Shown here in pieces: positions 8,027 through 14,998 of a DNA stretch of 17,074 nt. The stretch lies in NCBI GenBank assembly GCA_937899305.1, contig CALDJV010001222.1:1-17074 (forward strand). The letters run 5' to 3'. Each line of letters starts with the position of its first letter. Positions within the stretch are counted from its first letter, which is position 1. The notes beneath the pieces are model-generated. The model had not been told where the DNA came from and did not search any database. It was given only the letters and a program-made list of their open reading frames with translations. This stretch comes from an uncultured Cytophagaceae bacterium. Lineage in GTDB: Bacteria > Bacteroidota > Bacteroidia > Cytophagales > Microscillaceae. A program made the translations under genes and the position numbers.

Positions 8027-9883
8027 ATGAAAACCACGACCACAATTTTATTCATATTATGGGCTTGTGGGGTGCAAGCCCAAAAGCTTGTCCGATCCAC
8101 TCCCCACGTCAGCATTTATGAATTGGAAGTACAGCCTCAAACTGCCTATGCGCTGAAATTTAAACAAACTTTTCAAAGCGTCAGTGTGCAATATTCCAAA
8201 GAGCAAGCACTGGAAGGGGCCGAAGTAGAAGGGGGAAAGGAAAGCTTTAAATTGCAGGAGAATCATCATTATAAGTCTGAAAACCAGCAATTTAGTGAAT
8301 TACTGGTTTTTGAAAATGCCATCCATCGTTTACAATTGGCATCAGGGCAGTTGAAAGGCAAAATCCAAATACATTTGTATCATTTGGGCAATACCCGCGC
8401 CATTCGGCAACGAGTACAGGCTTACAAAGCCCGTTTCCGCACCCATCAAAACTGTGGCAAGCCCACTTCGGTTCCCCAGTCTATTTGGCGGGCGGGTTTG
8501 ACTCCCGAACCCATTCCCGATCCAGTAGTGACCGATGTCAAACATTTGATCATCCACCATTCGGTATCTTCTAATACCGCGACGGATCAAGTAGCCATTT
8601 TGCGGGGAATTTATCTGTATCACCGAGCTACTCTAGGTTGGAACGACATCGCCTACAATTACCTCATTGCCCCCGATGGTACTTTGTACGAAGGGCGCGA
8701 TCCCCAAGGCAAAGAAACCGAGGGCGACAACATCCGGGGAGGACACTTCTGTACTGGGCGCCAGGATGGTACGATGGGGGTATGTTTGTTGGGGAATTTT
8801 GTAGATTTTGAGCCAACCGTACCCATGCTCGAGACCTTGATCAATATCCTGACCTGGAAAGTCAAGAAAGATGGAATGGACCCTTTTGGTACTGCACCTC
8901 ACCCGCTAGGTACGCCTATCATTAGTAATCTCCCCGTGATTGCTGGACATCAGGATGGTTGCACCACATTGTGTCCAGGGGCTAGAGTGTACGAAAAAAT
9001 CGCGGCCATGCGAGAGAAAATAGCCGCCAATGTACAAGTGTGCGGAGGCAAAACCGATCATTGTGCTCCCTTGCGAATTACCGGGCAAGTATATACCACA
9101 GTATATCAATTAGAGGCGAACATTGAGACGGTCCTGACCAACTGCGAGAATGGTGATAAAGGGAGTTGCACATTATTTTGTTCGGGTACCTCTTTTTTAA
9201 ATCAGATTACTGCTTTGCGGAACCAGATCAATACAATTGAGCAAACCTGTCAAAACGATGCTGCGAACTGTGTGCAACCCTGTGGTGGGGCCACCTTGTT
9301 AAATTTACTGGCCCAACTGGAAACACAAATCAATCAAGCCATCCAGTTTTGGCTTGACAATACCAGTGAGTTAAGCAACGAAGTCACTCAATTGGAAAAC
9401 GAAGTGAACCAAGCCCTGGCAAATTGTGCTACCGATTTAGAGACCTGCCAGCTGTTGTACCCAATCAACACCTTTGCTCCTGCAATTGCGTCTGCTCAAG
9501 CCAAAGTAGATAGTTTGCAGTCTATTTGCCAAGCAGACCCCAATGCCAGTACCGTCAATGCCGATATTTTGAGAAGTAAGTTGACTCGACTTGAGACTAA
9601 AATTCAACAGCGAGCTGATGAATTGGACCAGCAAAATCAGTTTGCGGTGTATCCCAATCCGGTAAGCAATGGCTTGCTACAAATCAGAAGCTTGGCAACT
9701 TCCCAAATCACGGCCATTCGTTTGAAAAACATCTTGGGAAAAAGCTTTCAAATGCGCCGAATCATTTATACCTCCAATCCTTTTATATTACAAGTTTGGT
9801 TGCCTTCATTACCGAGTGGCTGGTATTTGCTAGAGGTTCAAATCAACGGAAAGTGGGAGCGAAGACGGTTGCTTTTGAAGTAA
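8027..9883 (+). CDS. Secreted zinc amidase (PGRP/amidase_2) with Cys-loop repeats and T9SS sorting domain
   Basis: 618 residues. A signal peptide (about 1-19, cut after QA) is followed by a beta-rich region (20-135). The N-acetylmuramoyl-L-alanine amidase / peptidoglycan-recognition fold (about 170-335) keeps the zinc ligands His177 (IIHHS), His308 (AGHQD) and Cys316 (TLCPG), eight residues after His308 as in T7 lysozyme, and Tyr210 (NDIAYNY). It should therefore be catalytic, cleaving the amide bond between MurNAc and L-Ala. Residues 336-535 form amphipathic, coiled-coil-like helices with Cys pairs at 339/346, 373/381, 407/415 and 467/474 and a single Cys at 501. Residues 541-618 (VYPNPVSNG through GWYLLEV to a basic end) match the type A T9SS C-terminal sorting domain. 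The enzyme is thus exported by Sec and then by type IX secretion to the surface or medium. It stands alone; likely roles are attack on other bacteria or wall turnover. Confidence 0.92.
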   Translation: MKTTTTILFILWACGVQAQKLVRSTPHVSIYELEVQPQTAYALKFKQTFQSVSVQYSKEQALEGAEVEGGKESFKLQENHHYKSENQQFSELLVFENAIHRLQLASGQLKGKIQIHLYHLGNTRAIRQRVQAYKARFRTHQNCGKPTSVPQSIWRAGLTPEPIPDPVVTDVKHLIIHHSVSSNTATDQVAILRGIYLYHRATLGWNDIAYNYLIAPDGTLYEGRDPQGKETEGDNIRGGHFCTGRQDGTMGVCLLGNFVDFEPTVPMLETLINILTWKVKKDGMDPFGTAPHPLGTPIISNLPVIAGHQDGCTTLCPGARVYEKIAAMREKIAANVQVCGGKTDHCAPLRITGQVYTTVYQLEANIETVLTNCENGDKGSCTLFCSGTSFLNQITALRNQINTIEQTCQNDAANCVQPCGGATLLNLLAQLETQINQAIQFWLDNTSELSNEVTQLENEVNQALANCATDLETCQLLYPINTFAPAIASAQAKVDSLQSICQADPNASTVNADILRSKLTRLETKIQQRADELDQQNQFAVYPNPVSNGLLQIRSLATSQITAIRLKNILGKSFQMRRIIYTSNPFILQVWLPSLPSGWYLLEVQINGKWERRRLLLK

Positions 9884-9898
9884 TGCTACGAAGTTTTT

Positions 9899-9980
9899 CA
9901 TACTACTAGACATCTTGACTAAAGCTTGTAATGTCCTTATTGCGATAATGTTTTCACTGCTGAAAATGTCTAGTAGTATG
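9899..9980. repeat. 82-bp element bounded by perfect 15-bp inverted repeats
   Basis: CATACTACTAGACAT (9899-9913) is repeated exactly inverted as ATGTCTAGTAGTATG (9966-9980), with 52 bases between. It lies between the convergent amidase and coiled-coil genes. A T tract (9984-9989, GTTTTTA) follows the right arm, so it could act as a long-looped terminator for the amidase. The large loop and precise ends also fit a miniature inverted-repeat element or the remnant of an insertion sequence. A GTTTTT hexamer lies directly left of the left arm and 3 bp right of the right arm, too offset for a clean target duplication. Confidence 0.7.
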
Positions 9981-9987
9981 GACGTTT

Positions 9988-11070
9988 TTATATTATTTGA
10001 TATTTGCGATAAATGAAATAAGCTGCTTTCGTAAAAGGGTTATTGCCAGCGTGACCTATTCTCAAAAAGGTAATTTCATACAAGAAGTTTCCAAGTTTTA
10101 TTTCCTTCTTTTCTCCTACACGTAATTTAAACTCCTTAGACTCAAACTTTTGTTTTGACCTTATCTGCAAATCAAAGAAAACTGTTTGTGATTTACGTAA
10201 CAAATCTTTGAGCACAATTTTGTCCCCGTCAAACATTCTAAAATATTTTTTCTTTGAGCCATTCTTTAACCAACTGTACTTGTCTACGATTAATTTAATA
10301 TTACTCTTTTGCGTTGGCGTGGGGCGCAAAGCGATTTGACTTTGCTGGGTATCAATCGTGTCTAATTCTGCTTTTGTGATGGCAAGTATTTTATTTGCTT
10401 GTATCAAAGAGTCGGTCTGCGTAGTGAGGTTGTTAATTTCCTGCTGTAGCTTATTGTAAATTTCAGGATTACTTTTTACACTATCAGACTTGAGGAGTTC
10501 TTCATTTATCAAAATTGTTAATTCTTTGTCATTAATTTCTCTTATATATTTTTCAGATACTTTCGAGCGATTGATAATAGATATACTATCGGCCTCTGCG
10601 GCAAGCATCTTTGTTGAATCTACCTTTGCCGAAAGTCTCTTTACTTCATCACAGAAATACGCTCTCCTTTTCTCAGATACAGGGATAGAGTCATATTTAC
10701 ATAAAGCTTTGGCAAGACTCAACTTATCGTCTATATCAGTAATACCGTCATAACTTTGCGCCATGTTGTCTAACCATTTCATTGCTTCAGCCCTATCTTT
10801 TCTTTTTTTCTCCTGTAATAAGAAAAACACCTGTACTGAAATGGTAATTAAAGTGATGAAAATAGGCAGTAAGCCAAACCAAAACTTTCTGTTTTCTAGC
10901 CGAAATTTCTTTTGATCAAGCTCAGTACTTTGTTCTAGGGCAGCAACTTCCAGTTTGAGTTTTTTGATTTCTAATGTGGACTTGTCATTTACTGATACAT
11001 CATTATTGTTCGTATTCGTTGACGACTCCTCCTCTTGGTTTGGAGATGGGTTTTGGTCATCTATTGTCAT
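9988..11070 (-). CDS. Membrane-anchored coiled-coil protein of unknown function
   Basis: 360 residues, family not recognised. Residues 1-30 are acidic and Asn/Ser-rich, followed by a charged helix (31-60, probable coiled coil). One transmembrane segment lies at about 63-85 (FWFGLLPIFITLITISVQVF), then a basic KKRKDR stretch. By the positive-inside rule, the long C-terminal part is probably cytoplasmic if the KKRKDR side is inside. Residues 90-250 are helical and rich in D, S, K and E, including a further coiled-coil-like stretch (EIYNKLQQEINNLTTQTDSL). Residues 270-360 are predicted beta-rich (FFDLQIRSKQKF, KLGNFLYEITFLRIGHAG). The coding sequence is more AT-rich than its neighbours, which may indicate acquisition. 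It lies 55 bp downstream of the helix-hairpin-helix gene on the same strand with no terminator between, so the two may be co-transcribed. Confidence 0.75.
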   Translation of the reverse strand: MTIDDQNPSPNQEEESSTNTNNNDVSVNDKSTLEIKKLKLEVAALEQSTELDQKKFRLENRKFWFGLLPIFITLITISVQVFFLLQEKKRKDRAEAMKWLDNMAQSYDGITDIDDKLSLAKALCKYDSIPVSEKRRAYFCDEVKRLSAKVDSTKMLAAEADSISIINRSKVSEKYIREINDKELTILINEELLKSDSVKSNPEIYNKLQQEINNLTTQTDSLIQANKILAITKAELDTIDTQQSQIALRPTPTQKSNIKLIVDKYSWLKNGSKKKYFRMFDGDKIVLKDLLRKSQTVFFDLQIRSKQKFESKEFKLRVGEKKEIKLGNFLYEITFLRIGHAGNNPFTKAAYFIYRKYQII

Positions 11071-11125
11071 GGCATTTCAGGATTTGCAAAGTGATCATTT
11101 AGGTTTTTAAACAATAGTGATGTGA

Positions 11126-12115
11126 TTAAAAACTCACGTAGGGCTCTAGTTTCTTCAGTGTTTCTTGATCAAGTATTTTAATCTTGCCTAAATCGGCCAT
11201 TGAAGTATACTTTCCGTGATGCGTCCGATAATTGACAATGACTTGGGCGATTTTGTAACGAATGTAAGGGTGGGCCTTGAGTTGATCGTAAGTAGCAGTA
11301 TTTACATTGATTTTTTTGATGCCATCAGGTTTGATAGAAGCATACTTGAGTAATTTCTCAATGACTTCTGGTCTCAAGCCGTACACATCTTTCAGTTGAT
11401 TCGTATTGGCAAATCCACCTAGGTTTTCCCGATATTTGACAATACGTGATGAAAGTTTTTCGCCAATACCACTAATTTGCTTGAGTTGAGCAGTATCAGC
11501 TTTGTTCAGGTCAAAGGGAGTAATGACCCGTTTTTCAAATTTTTTACCGTTTGCGTAAGGATTGGCCGAGGTGTATCTACGTTCTCTCTTGTCAGATAAT
11601 TGAATATAACTAACTAGGTGATCGTAAGCCTCATCGGGAAAGCCATAAATTTTCTTGATGTCACTTTTTTGGTGAAATCTTCCTCCTCGAGTAGTATAGT
11701 TGTGAATACGTTTGGCCAAACGAGACGAAAATCCCAGCTTTTTCCATTCCTCTACCGTGGCTACATTAGGATCAAAAGCAAACATTTCTTTAGCTTGAAA
11801 AGCAGGCTCTTTGACAAACTTCTTTTTAGGGCGGTAATTCGTAGTAGGTTTTTTAGCTTCGTATTCTTTTTTGAGCACCTCTTTTTCAGCCGCAAGTTCA
11901 GCGGTTTGTTTTTCTATCAAAGCCTCCAGACTATCAAGGGTGTGTTGGTCCAGATTTTCCATTTGTTTGTGGGCAAAAAACTTACTCGCTACCCAAGGAT
12001 AAACCAATACGCTGGTGACGGAAATAATCATTAGTGCCATAATAATGATAAATCCGTTGGTTTCTTTTTTAGAAAAACCGAAGTAATTACGAATCCAAAA
12101 TTTTATCCGCTTCAT
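11126..12115 (-). CDS. Membrane-anchored protein with three helix-hairpin-helix (ComEA-like) domains
   Basis: 329 residues. A short basic N-terminus (MKRIKFWIRN) precedes one TM helix at about 21-42, predicting N-in/C-out topology. A charged linker follows (50-105), then three HhH_3-type modules of about 60 residues: 113-174 (DPNVATVEEWKKLGFSSRLA), 201-262 (DLNKADTAQLKQISGIGEKL, with the classic GIG hairpin) and 268-329 (NVNTATYDQLKAHPYIRYKI). Repeats of this kind occur in ComEA, the periplasmic DNA receptor of natural transformation, which normally has one pair. A membrane-tethered, periplasmic DNA-binding role is plausible but unproven; proteins of this layout are common in Bacteroidota and usually annotated only by domain. 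No other competence genes are in the window. The ATG at 12115 fits the TM anchor and the 55-bp upstream gap. Confidence 0.85.
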   Translation of the reverse strand: MKRIKFWIRNYFGFSKKETNGFIIIMALMIISVTSVLVYPWVASKFFAHKQMENLDQHTLDSLEALIEKQTAELAAEKEVLKKEYEAKKPTTNYRPKKKFVKEPAFQAKEMFAFDPNVATVEEWKKLGFSSRLAKRIHNYTTRGGRFHQKSDIKKIYGFPDEAYDHLVSYIQLSDKRERRYTSANPYANGKKFEKRVITPFDLNKADTAQLKQISGIGEKLSSRIVKYRENLGGFANTNQLKDVYGLRPEVIEKLLKYASIKPDGIKKINVNTATYDQLKAHPYIRYKIAQVIVNYRTHHGKYTSMADLGKIKILDQETLKKLEPYVSF

Positions 12116-12142
12116 TTTAATTGATGATGGTGCCTTTTATAA

Positions 12143-12160
12143 TGAGAGTGATGCCTCTCA
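12143..12160 (-). other. Small hairpin upstream of the helix-hairpin-helix gene
   Basis: A 6-bp stem (TGAGAG 12143-12148, CTCTCA 12155-12160) lies 28 bp upstream of the HhH ATG. It has no following T tract on the minus strand, so it is not a terminator. It would be in the 5' leader if the HhH transcript starts upstream of it. Its significance is uncertain. Confidence 0.35.
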
Positions 12161-12169
12161 GGCTAATAT

Positions 12170-12205
12170 AAAAAAAATGCGCGACAAAATCGTGAATGTC
12201 GCGCA
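12170..12205 (-). terminator. Rho-independent terminator of the NSS-MetS transporter unit
   Basis: A GC-rich 9-bp perfect stem (TGCGCGACA at 12178-12186, TGTCGCGCA at 12197-12205) with a 10-base loop is followed, on the minus strand, by eight consecutive T (plus-strand A run 12170-12177). It ends minus-strand transcription coming from the MetS-like gene. The plus-strand side is only moderately T-rich. Confidence 0.88.
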
Positions 12206-12240
12206 CATCTTTTATTTATACTCATACTACAGGGCATGTT

Positions 12241-12302
12241 CGGTTGTAAAAGTACAAACCGAGGTAACTAAAAGGTAAAACAGCACAGGTGTTGTTTACC
12301 TT
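12241..12302 (-). other. Two stem-loops in the transporter 3' untranslated region
   Basis: Between the MetS-like stop (12326) and the terminator (12205) there are 120 untranslated bases with two hairpins. One pairs CGGTTGT (12241-12247) with ACAAACCG (12254-12261), with one bulged base. The other pairs AAGGTAAA (12272-12279) with TTTACCTT (12295-12302). They could stabilise the transcript or be part of a 3'-derived small RNA. No known RNA family is recognised. Confidence 0.45.
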
Positions 12303-12325
12303 AGTACAATGTTTGGCAGTATGAT

Positions 12326-12451
12326 TTATGATACTTCCTCTTCCAGATTTGATTTAGGAGGAGTTCTCAAAACCTTGCGAAAAAAGTAGGCCATAGTAAG
12401 GGTCACGGTGGCCTGTACCGCGATCATCATAATCAGTGCAGGAGTGCTCAT
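12326..12451 (-). CDS. MetS-like small subunit of an NSS transporter (41 aa)
   Basis: ATG at 12451-12449, TAA at 12328-12326, 41 residues: MSTPALIMMIAVQATVTL to about residue 24 forms one TM helix, followed by a basic RKVLRTPPK and an acidic end (EEEVS). Such single-helix peptides encoded right after a sodium-coupled NSS transporter match the MetS family. MetS was first described as the small subunit of the MetPS methionine/alanine transporter of Corynebacterium glutamicum (about 60 residues). Here it lies 144 bp downstream of the transporter on the same strand, just before a shared terminator. The family call rests on size, topology and position; the primary sequence is too short for certainty. 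Its likely role is to assemble with or stabilise the transporter in the inner membrane. Confidence 0.8.
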   Translation of the reverse strand: MSTPALIMMIAVQATVTLTMAYFFRKVLRTPPKSNLEEEVS

Positions 12452-12528
12452 ATAATCTAGTTTTTAAGTTTAGTAATATACCTCAATCAGTTATTGTGTA
12501 AATAAGAATTTCGCTTTGTGTTGTATTA

Positions 12529-12560
12529 TTTTTCAGGAGGAATACTGCCCTCCTAAAAAA
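12529..12560. other. Hairpin between transporter and MetS-like genes
   Basis: AGGAGG (12535-12540) pairs with CCTCCT (12549-12554) across an 8-base loop. Beyond one C-A mismatch the stem extends through TTTTT (12529-12533) against the A run (12555-12560). On the minus strand no T tract follows, so it is not a typical terminator. It may serve as an mRNA processing or stability element that sets transporter and small-subunit levels separately. Confidence 0.5.
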
Positions 12561-12595
12561 CAATACATCGTGTAATGCTAATGTTTTAAAATAAT

Positions 12596-14488
12596 TTATA
12601 GTCCTCTATCTGGATTTTTAGCTCTTACTACCGTGGCTCGGTATACAAGGTACCCAATAAATACAAAGACCAATACCAAAATCAAACGGCCAATGGTGAT
12701 GTAGAAAATTTTATTGGTAAAACTACCCGTAGCCAACGTGTCCTTCAGTTTTACTTTGTCTCCTTTTTTCACCGTAATTTTAGCGCTTTTACCTCCATAT
12801 TGAGCGATGTCTATAGAACTAACCACAGTAAGGGAGTCAAAAGTTTCCGCAGTCTTCTGATCGGTGTAAGGTTTTGCCTTTCCGTTTTTGTCCCGGTAGT
12901 ATTTTTTCGTTTGGCTGAGTGAAATTTTACTGCCTTTTACCTCACTTACCGTGCTCTCACCTTCAGTGGGATTTTCAAATTTATCAGCAAAGAAAGAACG
13001 GTTGGCTTTGACCTCTTTATTGGTGATTTTTCCAATAATACTGCCGTTATCTAATTCCCAGTTTCCACCAAATGCCTTGGCCCAATTGTTATCTTTGGGA
13101 GTCACAAGTGCCCCCATAAATACTACCAATAGCAAGAAAGGAGTTACCCATTTGATAATATATTTAAAAATATAAGGAATTTTGATATCAGAACCCTCAT
13201 TGATTTCGGCCCAGCCTTTGGTCATTCCAAATACCCAAGCAAACAAGATCACTTCGGCCAGGGCAAATACCACCAGGGCAGTGGTTCCAGCCCAATAATC
13301 GTATTCATCGAATACCCCTTGACTAAAGAACATCACTGAGGGGAGGCCCACCAATAGCGTTACTAAACCAAAACTTAGGGCAGCTTTGTTACGCGAAAAG
13401 TTAAATTCGTCTTGCATAAAGCCCATCCAGGGAGTACCCATCGCGAGCGAAGAAGTGATTCCGGCAAAGAATAATAAACCAAACCACATCACTCCAGATA
13501 AGACACTGAGTACAGCACCCCATTGCTCAAATAAATAAGGCATTGTTTTGAACGCCATTGAGAAACCAGCATTTTGTTGCGCCCATTCAAGGCCTAAATA
13601 ACCTACTGCAATTGGAATAACTACCGAAGCACCCAACACAATCTCCACAAAACCATTCATCCATCCGGCCGACATCGCGTTCAAGGCAATGTCATCCTTA
13701 GAGCGTACATAAGAAGCATAACACTGAATGGTTCCCATTCCTACCGAGAGGGTAAAGAAGATTTGACCCGCTGCTGCCATCCATACTTTAAAATCCCAAA
13801 TACCGGTGGCAGTAGGTGTCCACAAAAAGTCCAAAGCCAAGGTAGAGTCACAATCAGTACAGCCGGCAGGAGCGCCTGAGCTACCCAAGGTGAGTCCACG
13901 AATAGCCAAAAAGGCACCAAAAATGATGAGCATTGGCATTCCAAACTTGGCTACCTTTTCTACCCCACCACTGAGGCCTCGTGATAGAATGTATATATTT
14001 AAAGAAAGTGTAATGACATAAATAATGAGGGCTGGAACTGGAATACCCATAAAAGAGTCAGTGTATTCGTTGAAAGCAGTGGCTACCCCATTCTGATCTG
14101 CATCCGCAAATGCTCGGGTGATGGACTTCCACACGTAGGTCAATGTCCAAGATTCAATGTAAGTATAATAAGCTGCTACCGCAATATTGGTGAATATCCC
14201 GAATACTCCGAAGTATTTCCAAAACTTGCGTCGGCCCATGTTATCCAAGATAAATGGAGTGGAGTGGTTGCCTTGGCGCCCACCAAATCTACCCACAGAC
14301 CATTCTACCCATAGAAGAGGGATTCCCATCAAAACAAAACACACCAAGTAAGGTATAATAAATGCACCACCGCCATTTTGCACTGCTTGCACCGGAAAAC
14401 GAAGAAAGTTTCCTAACCCTACGGCATTCCCCGCCATCGCCAATACGAGCCCTACTCGAGAGCCCCAGGCTTCTTTATTTGTACTCAT
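12596..14488 (-). CDS. Sodium-dependent NSS/SNF-family transporter with a large loop insertion
   Basis: 630 residues, against about 510 for LeuT. The NSS signature is clear: TM1 with the unwound NAVGLGNFLRFP (21-32), QNGGGAFIIPYL (37-48), TM6 AAGQIFFTLSVGMG (239-252) with its substrate- and sodium-site residues, and TM8 GITSSLAMGTPW (343-354). Twelve TM helices can be counted. About 130 polar, Lys/Thr-rich residues (463-592), probably beta-rich, are inserted between TM11 (about 445-462) and TM12 (about 593-616), extracellular loop 6 in LeuT topology, hence facing the periplasm. It is an inner-membrane symporter driven by sodium, probably for amino acids; the MetS-like partner downstream hints at methionine or alanine, but specificity cannot be read from the sequence. 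The start ATG at 14488 places the family N-terminus (EAWGSRVG) right after it. Confidence 0.93.
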   Translation of the reverse strand: MSTNKEAWGSRVGLVLAMAGNAVGLGNFLRFPVQAVQNGGGAFIIPYLVCFVLMGIPLLWVEWSVGRFGGRQGNHSTPFILDNMGRRKFWKYFGVFGIFTNIAVAAYYTYIESWTLTYVWKSITRAFADADQNGVATAFNEYTDSFMGIPVPALIIYVITLSLNIYILSRGLSGGVEKVAKFGMPMLIIFGAFLAIRGLTLGSSGAPAGCTDCDSTLALDFLWTPTATGIWDFKVWMAAAGQIFFTLSVGMGTIQCYASYVRSKDDIALNAMSAGWMNGFVEIVLGASVVIPIAVGYLGLEWAQQNAGFSMAFKTMPYLFEQWGAVLSVLSGVMWFGLLFFAGITSSLAMGTPWMGFMQDEFNFSRNKAALSFGLVTLLVGLPSVMFFSQGVFDEYDYWAGTTALVVFALAEVILFAWVFGMTKGWAEINEGSDIKIPYIFKYIIKWVTPFLLLVVFMGALVTPKDNNWAKAFGGNWELDNGSIIGKITNKEVKANRSFFADKFENPTEGESTVSEVKGSKISLSQTKKYYRDKNGKAKPYTDQKTAETFDSLTVVSSIDIAQYGGKSAKITVKKGDKVKLKDTLATGSFTNKIFYITIGRLILVLVFVFIGYLVYRATVVRAKNPDRGL

Positions 14489-14528
14489 TTATCAAATAGT
14501 TGGATTTTATTACTGAATCAATGAAAGG

Positions 14529-14559
14529 CTAAACTACAGCATATTTTTGAGTTGTGCAA
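14529..14559 (-). promoter_or_regulatory. Candidate promoter of the NSS-MetS unit
   Basis: On the minus strand a TTG (plus 14557-14559) is followed after 20 bp by TAGTTTAG (plus 14529-14536), one mismatch from the Bacteroidota -7 consensus TAnnTTTG with an acceptable spacer. It lies about 40 bp upstream of the transporter ATG. Confidence 0.35.
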
Positions 14560-14903
14560 TAAGATTAGAATGAAAATTGGCCTGCAACGTTTTTTTTGGA
14601 TATTTGTTTGGTTTTTTGGAAAGTTTAATTGTCAGTTTTGAATATTAATGAAAGGGTGAATGATTATACTGTAAAATGTGGTGTACATTTGTTATACAAT
14701 CGATGCGGACACTGGCAAATGAAAGCCTCAAATTCACGTTTTGGCAAGTTGTCCTAATCCAAATGTGTTCAAACTGGGGCTGGTATTGGCGCATTATAAG
14801 GTTTTTGGAGTAGGCCCTCATCATCATTTAGAATGATTGCATTCAAGTAGCATTCAATAGCCATACCACCGACTATCTAATAAAAATGCCTTCTATGATT
14901 TTA

Positions 14904-14930
14904 TACATTTGTGGGAGATGAATATATTTG
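14904..14930 (+). promoter_or_regulatory. Two candidate -7 boxes for the carbamoyltransferase gene
   Basis: TACATTTG (14904-14911) and TATATTTG (14923-14930) both match TAnnTTTG exactly, 19 bp apart, 68-95 bp upstream of the ATG. Neither has a clear TTG at -33 spacing, so either could be the start signal or neither. A further TACATTTG lies at 14684-14691. Confidence 0.3.
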
Positions 14931-14998
14931 AAAGCAACCCTCATCAGGGATGACAAGTGTATAGATGAAAACTTACCAACTAATATAAAGCGTATTCA

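Larger units (their letters stand above)
14489..14998. other. 510-bp intergenic region between divergent transporter and carbamoyltransferase genes
   Basis: The left part holds the candidate transporter promoter; the right part holds two TAnnTTTG boxes ahead of the carbamoyltransferase. The central part (about 14640-14840) has short open frames on both strands (36 codons plus, 60 codons minus) that show no recognised family, no spaced start signals and no terminator. I do not call them genes. The higher GC of this central block against its AT-rich flanks could mean a relic of a former gene or repeat. Confidence 0.5.

Noticed and set aside
12535..12540. AGGAGG as a Shine-Dalgarno site
   Set aside because: On the plus strand no gene starts after it; on the minus strand the motif at 12554-12549 is about 100 bp from the MetS-like ATG and is locked in a hairpin.
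14645..14827. 60-codon minus-strand frame and a 36-codon plus-strand frame in the transporter/carbamoyltransferase gap
   Set aside because: No recognised family, no upstream signals, and both overlap each other. Possibly relic DNA, not a supportable gene.
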